Assembly (NCBI GenBank): GCA_903830015.1
Contig: CAIKSH010000125.1
Coordinates: forward strand, 1-6,730
DNA: 6,730 nucleotides
Origin: an uncultured Solirubrobacterales bacterium
GTDB lineage: Bacteria > Actinomycetota > Thermoleophilia > Solirubrobacterales > Solirubrobacteraceae
Reading direction: 5' to 3'
The notes beneath the pieces were generated by a model that was given only the letters and a program-made list of their open reading frames with translations, was not told the DNA's origin and ran no database searches. Position 1 is the first letter of the stretch, and each line of letters starts with the position of its first letter. The position numbers and the translations under genes were made by a program. This document shows positions 1 to 6,314 of the stretch, one piece after another.

Positions 1-1
1 C

Positions 2-478
2 ATCTACGGAGTCAGTTTCGACATGGTCGGCAAGCAGCCGATCGTGCTCCTCAAGACCGTCGACGGCAACCGCTTCCTGCCCATCTGGATCGGCCATCCC
101 GAGGCCGCCTCGATCCTGATGCGCCTCCAAGGCGCCAGCACCCCGCGCCCGATGAGCCACGACCTCTTCGTCGACATGCTCACCGAGCTCGACGTCACCT
201 GCACCCAGGTCGCGGTCACCGAGCTGCGCGACAACACCTTCTTCGCCTCGATCACCCTCCGCCAGGGCGAGAACGAGTTCGAGATCGACTCGCGCCCGAG
301 CGACGCGCTCGCCCTGGCCGTCCGCACCGAGGCTCCGATCTACGCCGCCGAGGAAGTGATCGAGGAGTCGGCGATCGAGTTCGAGCACGAGGTCGAGGAC
401 ACCGAGGAGGTCGTCGACCGCTTCAAGGAGTTCCTCGACGAGGTCTCGCCGGAGGATTTCGCCGGCGGCGACAGCTAG
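2..478 (+). CDS. Bifunctional nuclease (BFN/DUF151) family protein, 5' partial
   Basis: The frame is open from base 2, and the residues before the first in-window ATG (base 23), IYGVSFD, match the usual N-terminal strand of BFN proteins. The real start therefore lies a few codons before the window, and Met at 23 is internal. The visible 158 residues carry the family hallmarks: PIVLLK, then LPIWIG followed by a PEAASI helix, RPMSHDLF, the signature RPSDALALAVR, and a C-terminal VVDRFKEFLDEVSPEDF. Family members are about 135-165 aa, so little is missing. The family is named for a plant protein with DNase and RNase activity; the bacterial role is poorly defined and substrates cannot be read from sequence. 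The C-terminal third is strongly acidic. The gene ends tail-to-tail against the ligase gene, with the two stop codons overlapping. Family assignment is firm, cellular role is not. Confidence 0.93.
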   Translation: MYGVSFDMVGKQPIVLLKTVDGNRFLPIWIGHPEAASILMRLQGASTPRPMSHDLFVDMLTELDVTCTQVAVTELRDNTFFASITLRQGENEFEIDSRPSDALALAVRTEAPIYAAEEVIEESAIEFEHEVEDTEEVVDRFKEFLDEVSPEDFAGGDS

Positions 479-1419
479 GCCGTAGCCAGCGCCGCGTCGA
501 CCACCCGGCCGACGAACTCGTCGAAGCCGATCCCCGCCGCCTCGATCGACTGGGGCAGCAGGCTGGTGTCGGTCAGGCCCGGCACGGCGTCGGCCTCCAG
601 CACCTTCGGTTCGCCGTCGCGCTCGTCGAGCAGCATGTCGACCCGCGCGAACGAGCGCAGCCCGAGCAGCTCCACCGTCCGCTCGGCGGTCTCGCGCACC
701 CGGGCCGTTGTGGCCTCGTCCAGGTCGGCCGGGCAGCTGAGCTCGGCGCTGCCGATGGTGTAGCGGGCATCGAAGTCGTAGAAGGTGTCCTCGGTCGGGC
801 GCGCCTCGACCACCGGGAGCGCCTCCCCGCCGAACACCGGCACCGCCAGCTCCCGGCCCGGGACGAACTCCTCGATCAGCGCCCGCTCGCAGTAGGAGAA
901 GGCCGAGAGGAGCGCCTCGGGCAGCTCGTCGGGCCCGGAGGCGAAGCGGACCCCCAGGGCGCTGCCCTGCCGGCAGGGCTTGACCACCACCGGAAAGCCG
1001 AGCTTCTCGTCCACCCGGGCCAGCGCCTGGGCGCCGCCGAACTCGCGCAGCGCGGTCTCGCTGAACGAGAGCGCCCGGGGCGTTCCGATGCCCGCCTCGT
1101 CGAGGAGGTCCTTGGTCACCTGCTTGTCCCAGGCGCGGGCACAGGCCGCCGGCTCGGAGCCGGTGTAAGGGAGGTCGAGCGTCTCCAGCAGCTCCTGGAG
1201 GCTGCCGTCCTCGCCGTCCCGGCCGTGGAGGGCGATGAAGACCAGGTCGGGCTTCAGCCCGGCGAGCCGTTCGACCAGGTCGGCACCGACGTCGATCCCC
1301 GCCGGCCGGTGGCCGATCCGGGCCAGCGAATGCTCGACGCGCTCGCCCGAGGCCAGCGAGACCTGCCGCTCCAGGGAGCGCCCGCCCTTGAGCACCGCCA
1401 CGCTGAGCCCGTCGCTCAT
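475..1419 (-). CDS. ddl: D-alanine--D-alanine ligase homologue (ATP-grasp)
   Basis: A 314-aa ATP-grasp ligase, within the usual 300-370 aa range. Known family members join two D-alanines using ATP in the cytoplasm to make the dipeptide for peptidoglycan. Visible motifs: GGRSLE (12-17, the Glu that contacts the first D-Ala amino group), HGRDGEDG (65-72), PYTGS (84-88), the ATP-binding KP...GSALGV (147-157), YDFDARY (214-220), RVD (259-261) and LEADAVPGLTDTSLLP (274-289). Tyr220 sits at the position that favours D-Ala over D-lactate in known ligases. Metal ligands Asp261 and Glu275 are present, but the usual Asn of the E-x-N-T-x-P-G motif is Asp277, and the second Ser of GSSxG is Ala154. The ATG at 1419 is chosen because the family N-terminus begins there, an AGAGG ribosome site lies 8 bases upstream, and it overlaps the aminotransferase stop as ATGA. 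The open frame continues to 1860 but has no ligase homology there. D-Ala-D-Ala ligase is the likely activity; a paralogue with other specificity is possible. Confidence 0.92.
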   Translation of the reverse strand: MSDGLSVAVLKGGRSLERQVSLASGERVEHSLARIGHRPAGIDVGADLVERLAGLKPDLVFIALHGRDGEDGSLQELLETLDLPYTGSEPAACARAWDKQVTKDLLDEAGIGTPRALSFSETALREFGGAQALARVDEKLGFPVVVKPCRQGSALGVRFASGPDELPEALLSAFSYCERALIEEFVPGRELAVPVFGGEALPVVEARPTEDTFYDFDARYTIGSAELSCPADLDEATTARVRETAERTVELLGLRSFARVDMLLDERDGEPKVLEADAVPGLTDTSLLPQSIEAAGIGFDEFVGRVVDAALATA

Positions 1420-2786
1420 CCCTGCCGCCTCTGCTCCTGGTCGCGCCGGGGCAGCTCGACCACCTCGGCCATCTCGCCGGGCTCCTCGCCGGCGACGGCC
1501 GGGAAGGAGCCGGTGATCGCCCCGAAGAGGTCGACCTGCTCGGCGACCAGGGCGCCGATGCGCCTCACGCCCTCGTCGATCGTCTCCGGCTCGGAGGCCG
1601 AGAAGTTCAGCCGCATCGACGAGGCGCCGTCGCCGTTGACGAAGGCCGCGCGCCCGGGGACGAAGGCGACGTTTGCCGAGAGGGCCAGGGCGAGCAGGTC
1701 GGTGGTGTCGATGAAGTCCGGGAGCGTCGCCCAGACGAAGAGCCCGCCCTGCGGGCGCGTCCACGTGGCCGAGGGCGGGAAGTGGGCCTCCAGCGCGGCG
1801 AGCATCGCGTCGCGCCGGGTGCGGTAGATGCCGCGCAGCTCCTCGATGTAGGCAGGCCACTGCCCGGAGGCCATGTAGCCCGAGACGAAGAGCTGGGTGA
1901 AGGGGGAGGGGCAGAGCGTCGTCGACTGGGCGCCGAGGACGAGCTTCTCCATCACCGGCCGCGGCGCGATCGCCCAGCCCAGCCTCAGGCCGGGCGCGAG
2001 CATCTTGGAGAAGGTCCCGGCGTGGACCACGAAGCGCCCGCCGTCGAGCTCGAGCAGCGTCGGCAGCGCCGTTCCCTCGTAACGCAGGAGGCTGTACGGC
2101 TCGTCCTCGAGGACGATCAGCTCGCGCTCGTTGGCGATCTCGACGAGGCGACGGCGGCGTTCCAGCGACATCGTCACGCCGGCCGGGTTCTGGAAGGTCG
2201 GGACGGTGTAGATGAACTTGGGGCGCCGGCCTTCCCGCTCGAGCCGCTCGAGGGTCTCCGCGAGCTCGTCGACCTTCATCCCGTCGTCGTCCATGCCCAC
2301 CTGGACCACGTCGGCCTGGTAGGCGGTGAAGGTGGGCACCGCGCCGGGGTAGGTAGGGCCCTCGGCGACGATCACGTCGCCCGGGTCGATCAGCGCCTTG
2401 CAGACCAGGTCGATCGCCTGCTGGCCGCCGGTGGTGACCAGCACGTCGCCCGGCTCGACGCTCGCTCCCTGCCAGGCCATCACCTGGGCGATCGCCTCGC
2501 GCGTGGAGGCCAGGCCGTCGGTCGGGCCGTACTGCAGCGCGCGGGCCGAGTTCTCGCGGGCCACCTGGCCCATCACCCGCGCCATCTCCTCGCCGGGGAA
2601 GCTGGCGGTATCCGGCAGGCCGCCGGCCAGCGAGATCACTTCGGGGTGCTCGGTGATCGCCATCAGGTCGCGCATCACCGAGGAGGTCATTACCCGGGTG
2701 CGCGAGGCAAAGAGCGCCGCGTAACGGCGCAGGTCGCGCGAGGGGGAGGGCCCTTCGCCGCCGGCTCCTTGCTTCTCTAGAGTCAT
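1416..2786 (-). CDS. PLP-dependent aminotransferase, fold type I (LysN/2-aminoadipate aminotransferase-like)
   Basis: A 456-aa cytoplasmic aminotransferase of the class I/II fold-type I family, closest in pattern to LysN, AroH-like and MocR-catalytic-domain enzymes but without a DNA-binding HTH domain. Visible signatures: ISLAGGLP (51-58), LQYGPTDG (84-91), FQNPAG (198-203, PLP-contacting Asn200), LEDEPY (226-231, Asp228 for the pyridine nitrogen and Tyr231), GTFSKMLAPGLRLGW (257-271, Schiff-base Lys261 and phosphate-binding Arg268), and SSMRLNF (389-395, substrate-carboxylate Arg392). The catalytic set is complete. Substrate cannot be fixed from sequence; relatives act on 2-aminoadipate, branched-chain, aromatic amino acids or alanine with 2-oxoglutarate. 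The start at 2786 leaves about 20 residues before the conserved RYAALFASR stretch; an ATG 15 codons further upstream reaches into the divergent spacer and is less likely. The last ~35 residues (421-456) form a charged tail beyond the usual fold. The stop overlaps the ligase start by four bases, so the two genes form one operon. Confidence 0.93.
   Translation of the reverse strand: MTLEKQGAGGEGPSPSRDLRRYAALFASRTRVMTSSVMRDLMAITEHPEVISLAGGLPDTASFPGEEMARVMGQVARENSARALQYGPTDGLASTREAIAQVMAWQGASVEPGDVLVTTGGQQAIDLVCKALIDPGDVIVAEGPTYPGAVPTFTAYQADVVQVGMDDDGMKVDELAETLERLEREGRRPKFIYTVPTFQNPAGVTMSLERRRRLVEIANERELIVLEDEPYSLLRYEGTALPTLLELDGGRFVVHAGTFSKMLAPGLRLGWAIAPRPVMEKLVLGAQSTTLCPSPFTQLFVSGYMASGQWPAYIEELRGIYRTRRDAMLAALEAHFPPSATWTRPQGGLFVWATLPDFIDTTDLLALALSANVAFVPGRAAFVNGDGASSMRLNFSASEPETIDEGVRRIGALVAEQVDLFGAITGSFPAVAGEEPGEMAEVVELPRRDQEQRRQG
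1428..1432 (-). promoter_or_regulatory. Ribosome binding site of the ligase gene
   Basis: On the minus strand the sequence AGAGG lies 8 bases before the ATG at 1419, inside the last codons of the aminotransferase gene. It supports the ATG at 1419 over the longer open frame and fits translation re-initiation at the ATGA junction. The match to the Shine-Dalgarno consensus is partial. Confidence 0.55.
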
Positions 2787-2863
2787 TCGCGCCCCACGGT
2801 ACCCGACCGACCCGTGATCATCGCCGGCCACAAGCCTTCTCTCCCGGGCCCGATCGGCCCGTC
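2787..2863. promoter_or_regulatory. Divergent promoter spacer, aminotransferase operon / membrane protein
   Basis: This 77-bp gap between two outward-facing starts must hold or overlap the promoters of both transcription units. On the minus strand TACCGT (2796-2801) matches the TANNNT pattern of actinobacterial -10 elements and ends 9 bases before the aminotransferase ATG, so a leaderless or very short leader is possible. No convincing -35 is seen. No clear -10 or Shine-Dalgarno sequence is visible for the plus-strand GTG at 2864. A short GC-rich inverted repeat (GGGCC at 2846-2850 against GGCCC at 2856-2860) lies just before that GTG but is weak in such GC-rich DNA. Confidence 0.45.
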
Positions 2864-4522
2864 GTGCTGAGGCTGCCCGCAGCTCTCGCCGCCGTCGCGG
2901 CCGGGGCCTGCCTGGCGCCCGCGGCGGCGCTCGGCGCTACCTCCCAACCGGCCCCGGTCGACGCCGCCCGGGCCGAGAAGGTCGCCGCGGCCGTGCCCAA
3001 GGTCGCCGAGATCAAGCGCGAGGATCCCGACGCGACCTTCAGCGCCCGGCGAAAGCCCGGCGGGCGCTGGGAGGTGAGCATGTGGTCCTCGGGCCCGAAG
3101 TCCCGGCAGGTGGCCCTGGTGATCGTCGACGCCCGGAGCGCGAAGGTGGTCGAGGCGTGGACCGGCTTCCAGGTCGCCTGGTCGATGGCCCGGGGCTACC
3201 CCGGGGCCTTCGGCCGGTCGGTCAACTCCCCCTGGGTGTGGGTCAGCCTCAGCATCCTCTTCTTCCTGCCCTTCTTCGACTGGCGCCGGCCGCTGCGCTG
3301 GCTGCACCTCGACCTCCTGCTCCTGCTCGGCTTCGGGGTGGCGCTGGCCTTCTTCAACGACGCCAACCTGGGCATCTCGGTCCCCATCTGCGGCTTCCTG
3401 CTCGCCGCGCTGCTCGCCCGGCTGCTGGCCATCGGCCTGCGGCGCCGCGGGCGCGAGCCCCCGCCGCTGAAGCTCCTGTTCCCGTGGCAGTGGCTGCTCT
3501 TCATCGGCCTCTTCCTGATCGGGTTCCGGATTGCGCTCAACATGGTCGACGGCAACGTGATCGACGTCGGCTATGCCGGCGTGATCGGCGCCGACAAGCT
3601 GGTGCACGGCAACGCCCTCTACGGCGCCTTCCCCAAGGACAACGGGGCCGGCGACACCTACGGCCCGCTCCTCTATCTCGCCTACGTGCCGTTCGAGCTG
3701 ATCTGGCCCTGGCACGGCACCTGGGACGACCTTCCGGCCGCGCACGCCGCCGCCGCGGTCTTCGACCTGGCCTGCGTCGGCGCGCTCTTCATGATCGGCC
3801 GGCGGCTTAAGGACAACGCCCTGGGCGTGATCCTCGCCTACGCCTGGCTGGCCTTCCCGTTCACCATCTACGTCACCAACTCGGGCAGCAACGACGCCCT
3901 CCCGGCGGCGCTGGTCCTCTTCGCGCTTGCCCTCCACGCCCGGCCAATGGCCCGGGGGGCCCTGAGCATGGCCGCCGGCATGGCCAAGTTCGCCCCCCTG
4001 GCCCTGCTGCCGCTGATGGCCACCCACGGGATGCGCGACGGCTGGCTGCTGCGCTCCACTCGCTGGAAGCGCCTGGCCCTCTTTGCCCTCGGGGCGCTGC
4101 TCGTGCTCGGGGTCGCCGCGGCGATCACCTTCCCCACCACCACGCCGGCCACCCTCTGGGAACGCACGGTGGGCTACCAGGTGGGCCGCGAGGCGCCGTT
4201 CTCGGTCTGGGGCTTCTACGGCGGTGGCTGGGAGATCGCCCAGAAGGTCGTGCAGGCGGCGACGCTGATCGGGGCGGTGGCGATCGCCTTCGTCCCGCGC
4301 CGCGACGACCTCATCGGGCTGGCCGCCCTGGCGGGGGCGGTCCTGGTCGCCGTCGAGCTGTCGGCCACCTACTGGTTCTACCTCTACATCGTCTGGTTCC
4401 TGGGCCCGGCGCTCGTCGCCTTCCTGGCCCGTCCTGCCCTCAGCGGGGTGCCGGTCACCCGACCGCGGGCTCAAGCACCTGCTCGATCGAGTCGGCCCGC
4501 AGCCGCTCCGGGCAGCGGATGA
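2864..4522 (+). CDS. Multipass membrane protein, GT87/GT-C glycosyltransferase-like, with N-terminal PepSY-like domain
   Basis: 552 aa. Residues 1-24 look like a signal peptide or anchor (LPAALAAVAAG...ALGA). Residues 33-103 form a soluble domain: a helix (AEKVAAAVPKVAEI), then strands ending in LVIVDARSAKVVEAWTG, which resembles the PepSY pattern. About 12 hydrophobic segments follow, near 123-139, 148-164, 170-191, 206-226, 268-284, 292-312, 319-337, 345-358, 365-386, 403-422, 460-477, 482-500 and 502-523. The loop after the 206-226 segment has several aspartates (229, 234, 244) and then GNALYG and TYGPLLYLAYVPF. These, with GMAKFAPLALLPL (372-384), resemble the DUF2029/GT87 family of polyprenyl-phosphate-sugar dependent transferases, which keep a catalytic Asp in an early external loop. 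The likely role is transfer of a sugar outside the membrane; donor and acceptor are unknown. The GTG start is chosen for the signal sequence. The last 22 residues are a low-complexity Arg/Pro/Ala/Ser tail encoded opposite the end of the phosphoesterase gene. Confidence 0.8.
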   Translation: MLRLPAALAAVAAGACLAPAAALGATSQPAPVDAARAEKVAAAVPKVAEIKREDPDATFSARRKPGGRWEVSMWSSGPKSRQVALVIVDARSAKVVEAWTGFQVAWSMARGYPGAFGRSVNSPWVWVSLSILFFLPFFDWRRPLRWLHLDLLLLLGFGVALAFFNDANLGISVPICGFLLAALLARLLAIGLRRRGREPPPLKLLFPWQWLLFIGLFLIGFRIALNMVDGNVIDVGYAGVIGADKLVHGNALYGAFPKDNGAGDTYGPLLYLAYVPFELIWPWHGTWDDLPAAHAAAAVFDLACVGALFMIGRRLKDNALGVILAYAWLAFPFTIYVTNSGSNDALPAALVLFALALHARPMARGALSMAAGMAKFAPLALLPLMATHGMRDGWLLRSTRWKRLALFALGALLVLGVAAAITFPTTTPATLWERTVGYQVGREAPFSVWGFYGGGWEIAQKVVQAATLIGAVAIAFVPRRDDLIGLAALAGAVLVAVELSATYWFYLYIVWFLGPALVAFLARPALSGVPVTRPRAQAPARSSRPAAAPGSG

Positions 4523-5255
4523 CCACCGCGTTGAGCCACGGGTCGTCCTCCGAGGTCTCGAAGCGCACGCTCATCTGCGTGACCAGCGACTCGATCGCCT
4601 GCTCCTTCTTTACCCCGATCACTCCGCCCCGCGGCCCGGTCATCCCCACGTCGGTGATGTAGGCGGTCCCGCCGGGCAGCACCCGGGCGTCGGCGGTCGG
4701 CACGTGGGTGTGGGTGCCGACCACGGCGCTCACCCTTCCGTCCAGGTGCCAGCCGAGGGCCACCTTCTCGCTGGTCGCCTCGGCGTGCATGTCCACCAGG
4801 ACCTGGTCGGCGCCGGCGCCCAGCAGCTCCTCCACCGCCTGGTCGGCGTGCTGGAAAGCCGGGTGGCCGGCGCGCAGGAAGACGTTGCCCGAGACGTTCA
4901 CCACGCCCAGCTTCGTGCCTGAGGGCGCTTCGACCAGACAGCTGCCGTGGCCCGGCTGCGAGCGCAGGTAGTTGACCGGCCGGAGGATCCGCTCCTGCTC
5001 GTCGAGGTACCCGAGCACCTCGCTGCGGCGGTAGGCGTGGTTGCCGAGCGTGATCACGTCGACCCCGGCCTCCAGCAGCTCGTCGGCGATCTTCGGGGTG
5101 ACCCCCAGCCCGCCGGCCGCGTTCTCGGCGTTGACGACCGTGAAGTCCGGGGCGAAGCGCTCCCGGAGCCCCGGCAGCAGCCCGAGCAGCGTACGGCGCC
5201 CGAGGCCGCCGACCACGTCGCCGACGAAGAGGATGGTTGCCGCGCCGTCGCCCAC
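4455..5255 (-). CDS. ymdB: YmdB-like (TIGR00282) metallophosphoesterase
   Basis: 266 aa, matching the family length of about 255-270. Characterised YmdB proteins are dinuclear-metal phosphodiesterases active on 2',3'-cyclic nucleotides, and in Bacillus the protein affects biofilm and motility decisions. All metal ligands are visible: GD (Asp13), NAENAAGG (Glu44, Asn45), GNH (Asn72, His73), MHAEATSEK (His157) and GTHTH (His182, His184). RPVNY (92-96) and [11 protein letters not shown] (198-208) are also typical. The GTG at 5255 is chosen because homology begins at [12 protein letters not shown], five residues later. The frame stays open upstream to 6608, but that part is antisense to hemB and has no family resemblance. 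In Bacillus ymdB follows rny (ymdA); no rny is visible here. It is divergent from hemB across an 81-bp spacer and overlaps the membrane protein gene by 68 bp at the 3' end. Family assignment is firm; the substrate in this organism is inference. Confidence 0.94.
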   Translation of the reverse strand: MGDGAATILFVGDVVGGLGRRTLLGLLPGLRERFAPDFTVVNAENAAGGLGVTPKIADELLEAGVDVITLGNHAYRRSEVLGYLDEQERILRPVNYLRSQPGHGSCLVEAPSGTKLGVVNVSGNVFLRAGHPAFQHADQAVEELLGAGADQVLVDMHAEATSEKVALGWHLDGRVSAVVGTHTHVPTADARVLPGGTAYITDVGMTGPRGGVIGVKKEQAIESLVTQMSVRFETSEDDPWLNAVVIRCPERLRADSIEQVLEPAVG

Positions 5256-5336
5256 GCCCCCAGTCTGCCGCACCGGGCGCCGCCGGGCGCACGCGCCCTT
5301 CCGGGCCGCGGGCGCCCCCTCCCTAAGATTGCCGCG
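5256..5336. promoter_or_regulatory. Divergent promoter spacer, ymdB / hemB
   Basis: This 81-bp gap separates two outward-facing genes. It contains two adjacent 10-bp near-identical units, CACCGGGCGC (5271-5280) and CGCCGGGCGC (5281-5290), followed by CGCCC (5294-5298), which could pair with GGGCG (5285-5289). These could be a regulator site or just GC-rich background. Toward ymdB, the minus strand has only a poor -10-like CAGACT six bases before the GTG. Toward hemB, a good -10-like element is listed separately. Confidence 0.4.
5324..5329 (+). promoter_or_regulatory. Candidate -10 element of a leaderless hemB promoter
   Basis: TAAGAT matches the TANNNT -10 consensus and is the most AT-rich hexamer in the spacer. 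Seven bases separate it from the hemB ATG at 5337, so transcription would be expected to start at or within a base of the A of the ATG. No Shine-Dalgarno sequence lies before the ATG, which agrees with a leaderless mRNA, a common arrangement in actinobacteria. No good -35 hexamer is seen at 16-18 bases upstream. Confidence 0.6.
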
Positions 5337-6305
5337 ATGGCCTTCCCGCAGACCCGCATGAGGCGCCTGCGCCGCACCGCCGGCCTGAGGTCGCTGGTCC
5401 GCGAGGAGCGGCTCGACCCGTCCTCTCTGGTGCTGCCGCTCTTCGTCGCCGAGGGCATCTCCGCGCCCGAGCCGGTCGGGTCGATGCCGGGGGTGGCGCG
5501 CCACCCGGTCGCCGGAGCCGTGCAGGAGGCCCGCGAGGCCGCCGAGCTCGGGATCGGCGGCGTGATCCTGTTCGGGGTCCCGGCCGCGCGGGACGCCGAG
5601 GGCTCGGGCGCCTGGGCGCCGGACGGCATCGTCCAGCAGGCGCTGGGCGAGATCGCCGCCGCCGGCACCGGCCTGGTCCTGATCGCCGACACGTGCCTGT
5701 GCGAGTACACCGACCACGGCCACTGCGGCCCCATCGTCGACGGCGACGTCGACAACGACGCCACGCTCGAGCTTCTGCAGAAGCAGGTGGTGGCCCACGC
5801 CAAGGCGGGCGCCGACATGGTGGCCCCCTCGGGCATGATGGACGGCATGGTGGCGGCCATTCGCGAGGCGCTCGACGACGAGGGCTTCACGGGCGTGCCC
5901 ATCATGAGCTACGCCGCCAAGTACGCGTCGGGCTTCTACGGCCCCTTCCGCGAGGCCGCCGAGAGCACTCCCAAGTTCGGCGACCGCCGGGCCTACCAGA
6001 TGGATCCCGCCAACGCCGACGAGGCGATCCGCGAGGTCGAGCTCGACGTCGACGAGGGCGCCGACATCGTGATGGTGAAGCCCGCCGGGCCCTACCTCGA
6101 CATCATCCACCGCGTCAAGACCACCTTCGGCCTGCCCACGGCGGCGTACCAGGTGTCGGGCGAGTTCGCCATGATCGAGGCCGCCGCCGCCAAGGGCTGG
6201 ATCGACCGCGAGCGCGTCATCCGCGAGAGCCTGACGGCCATCAAGCGCGCCGGCGCCGACATCATCATCAGCTACTTCACCAAGGAGTTCGCCGACAAGC
6301 TGTAG
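5337..6305 (+). CDS. hemB: Delta-aminolevulinic acid dehydratase (porphobilinogen synthase)
   Basis: 322 aa, the normal bacterial length. It condenses two 5-aminolevulinate molecules to porphobilinogen, the first common pyrrole of heme and other tetrapyrroles, in the cytoplasm, usually as an octamer. Catalytic lysines are visible at SYAAKY (Lys195) and MVKPA (Lys248, the Schiff-base Lys). The cysteine-rich [14 protein letters not shown] (118-131) supplies Cys120, Cys122 and Cys130, so this is the zinc-dependent class rather than the magnesium-only class with aspartates there. Other family blocks are LVLPLFV (31-37), APSGMMDG (163-170), YQMDPAN (220-226) and [10 protein letters not shown] (271-280). 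The ATG at 5337 begins the typical FPxTRxRRLRR N-terminus; upstream in-frame sequence is antisense to ymdB and not part of the protein. It is followed nine bases later, in the same frame, by a nitroreductase gene. No glutamyl-tRNA reductase or other hem gene lies within the window. Confidence 0.97.
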   Translation: MAFPQTRMRRLRRTAGLRSLVREERLDPSSLVLPLFVAEGISAPEPVGSMPGVARHPVAGAVQEAREAAELGIGGVILFGVPAARDAEGSGAWAPDGIVQQALGEIAAAGTGLVLIADTCLCEYTDHGHCGPIVDGDVDNDATLELLQKQVVAHAKAGADMVAPSGMMDGMVAAIREALDDEGFTGVPIMSYAAKYASGFYGPFREAAESTPKFGDRRAYQMDPANADEAIREVELDVDEGADIVMVKPAGPYLDIIHRVKTTFGLPTAAYQVSGEFAMIEAAAAKGWIDRERVIRESLTAIKRAGADIIISYFTKEFADKL

Positions 6306-6314
6306 GTCGCCGCC

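Noticed and set aside
1420..1860. N-terminal extension of the ligase frame, suggesting a 461-aa protein
   Set aside because: This region codes for the C-terminal part of the aminotransferase in another frame of the same strand, and the extension is Arg/Ala/Gly-rich without ligase features. The ribosome site and ATGA overlap support 1419.
1782..2780. 332-aa plus-strand open frame opposite the aminotransferase gene
   Set aside because: Low-complexity His/Arg/Gly-rich translation with no recognisable domain, opposite an enzyme gene with all catalytic residues.
2846..2860. GGGCC-CGATC-GGCCC inverted repeat just before the membrane protein GTG, as an operator or start-blocking hairpin
   Set aside because: A five-base GC stem is expected by chance at this base composition and there is no second copy or other support.
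2783..4474. 563-aa minus-strand open frame across the membrane protein gene
   Set aside because: Its translation is an Arg/Glu/Gly/Pro/His-rich shadow without domain resemblance, opposite a clear multipass membrane protein. Such frames are expected in this GC-rich DNA.
4947..5336. Upstream extension of the hemB frame to 452 aa
   Set aside because: It overlaps ymdB antisense and lacks HemB homology; the normal HemB N-terminus begins at 5337.
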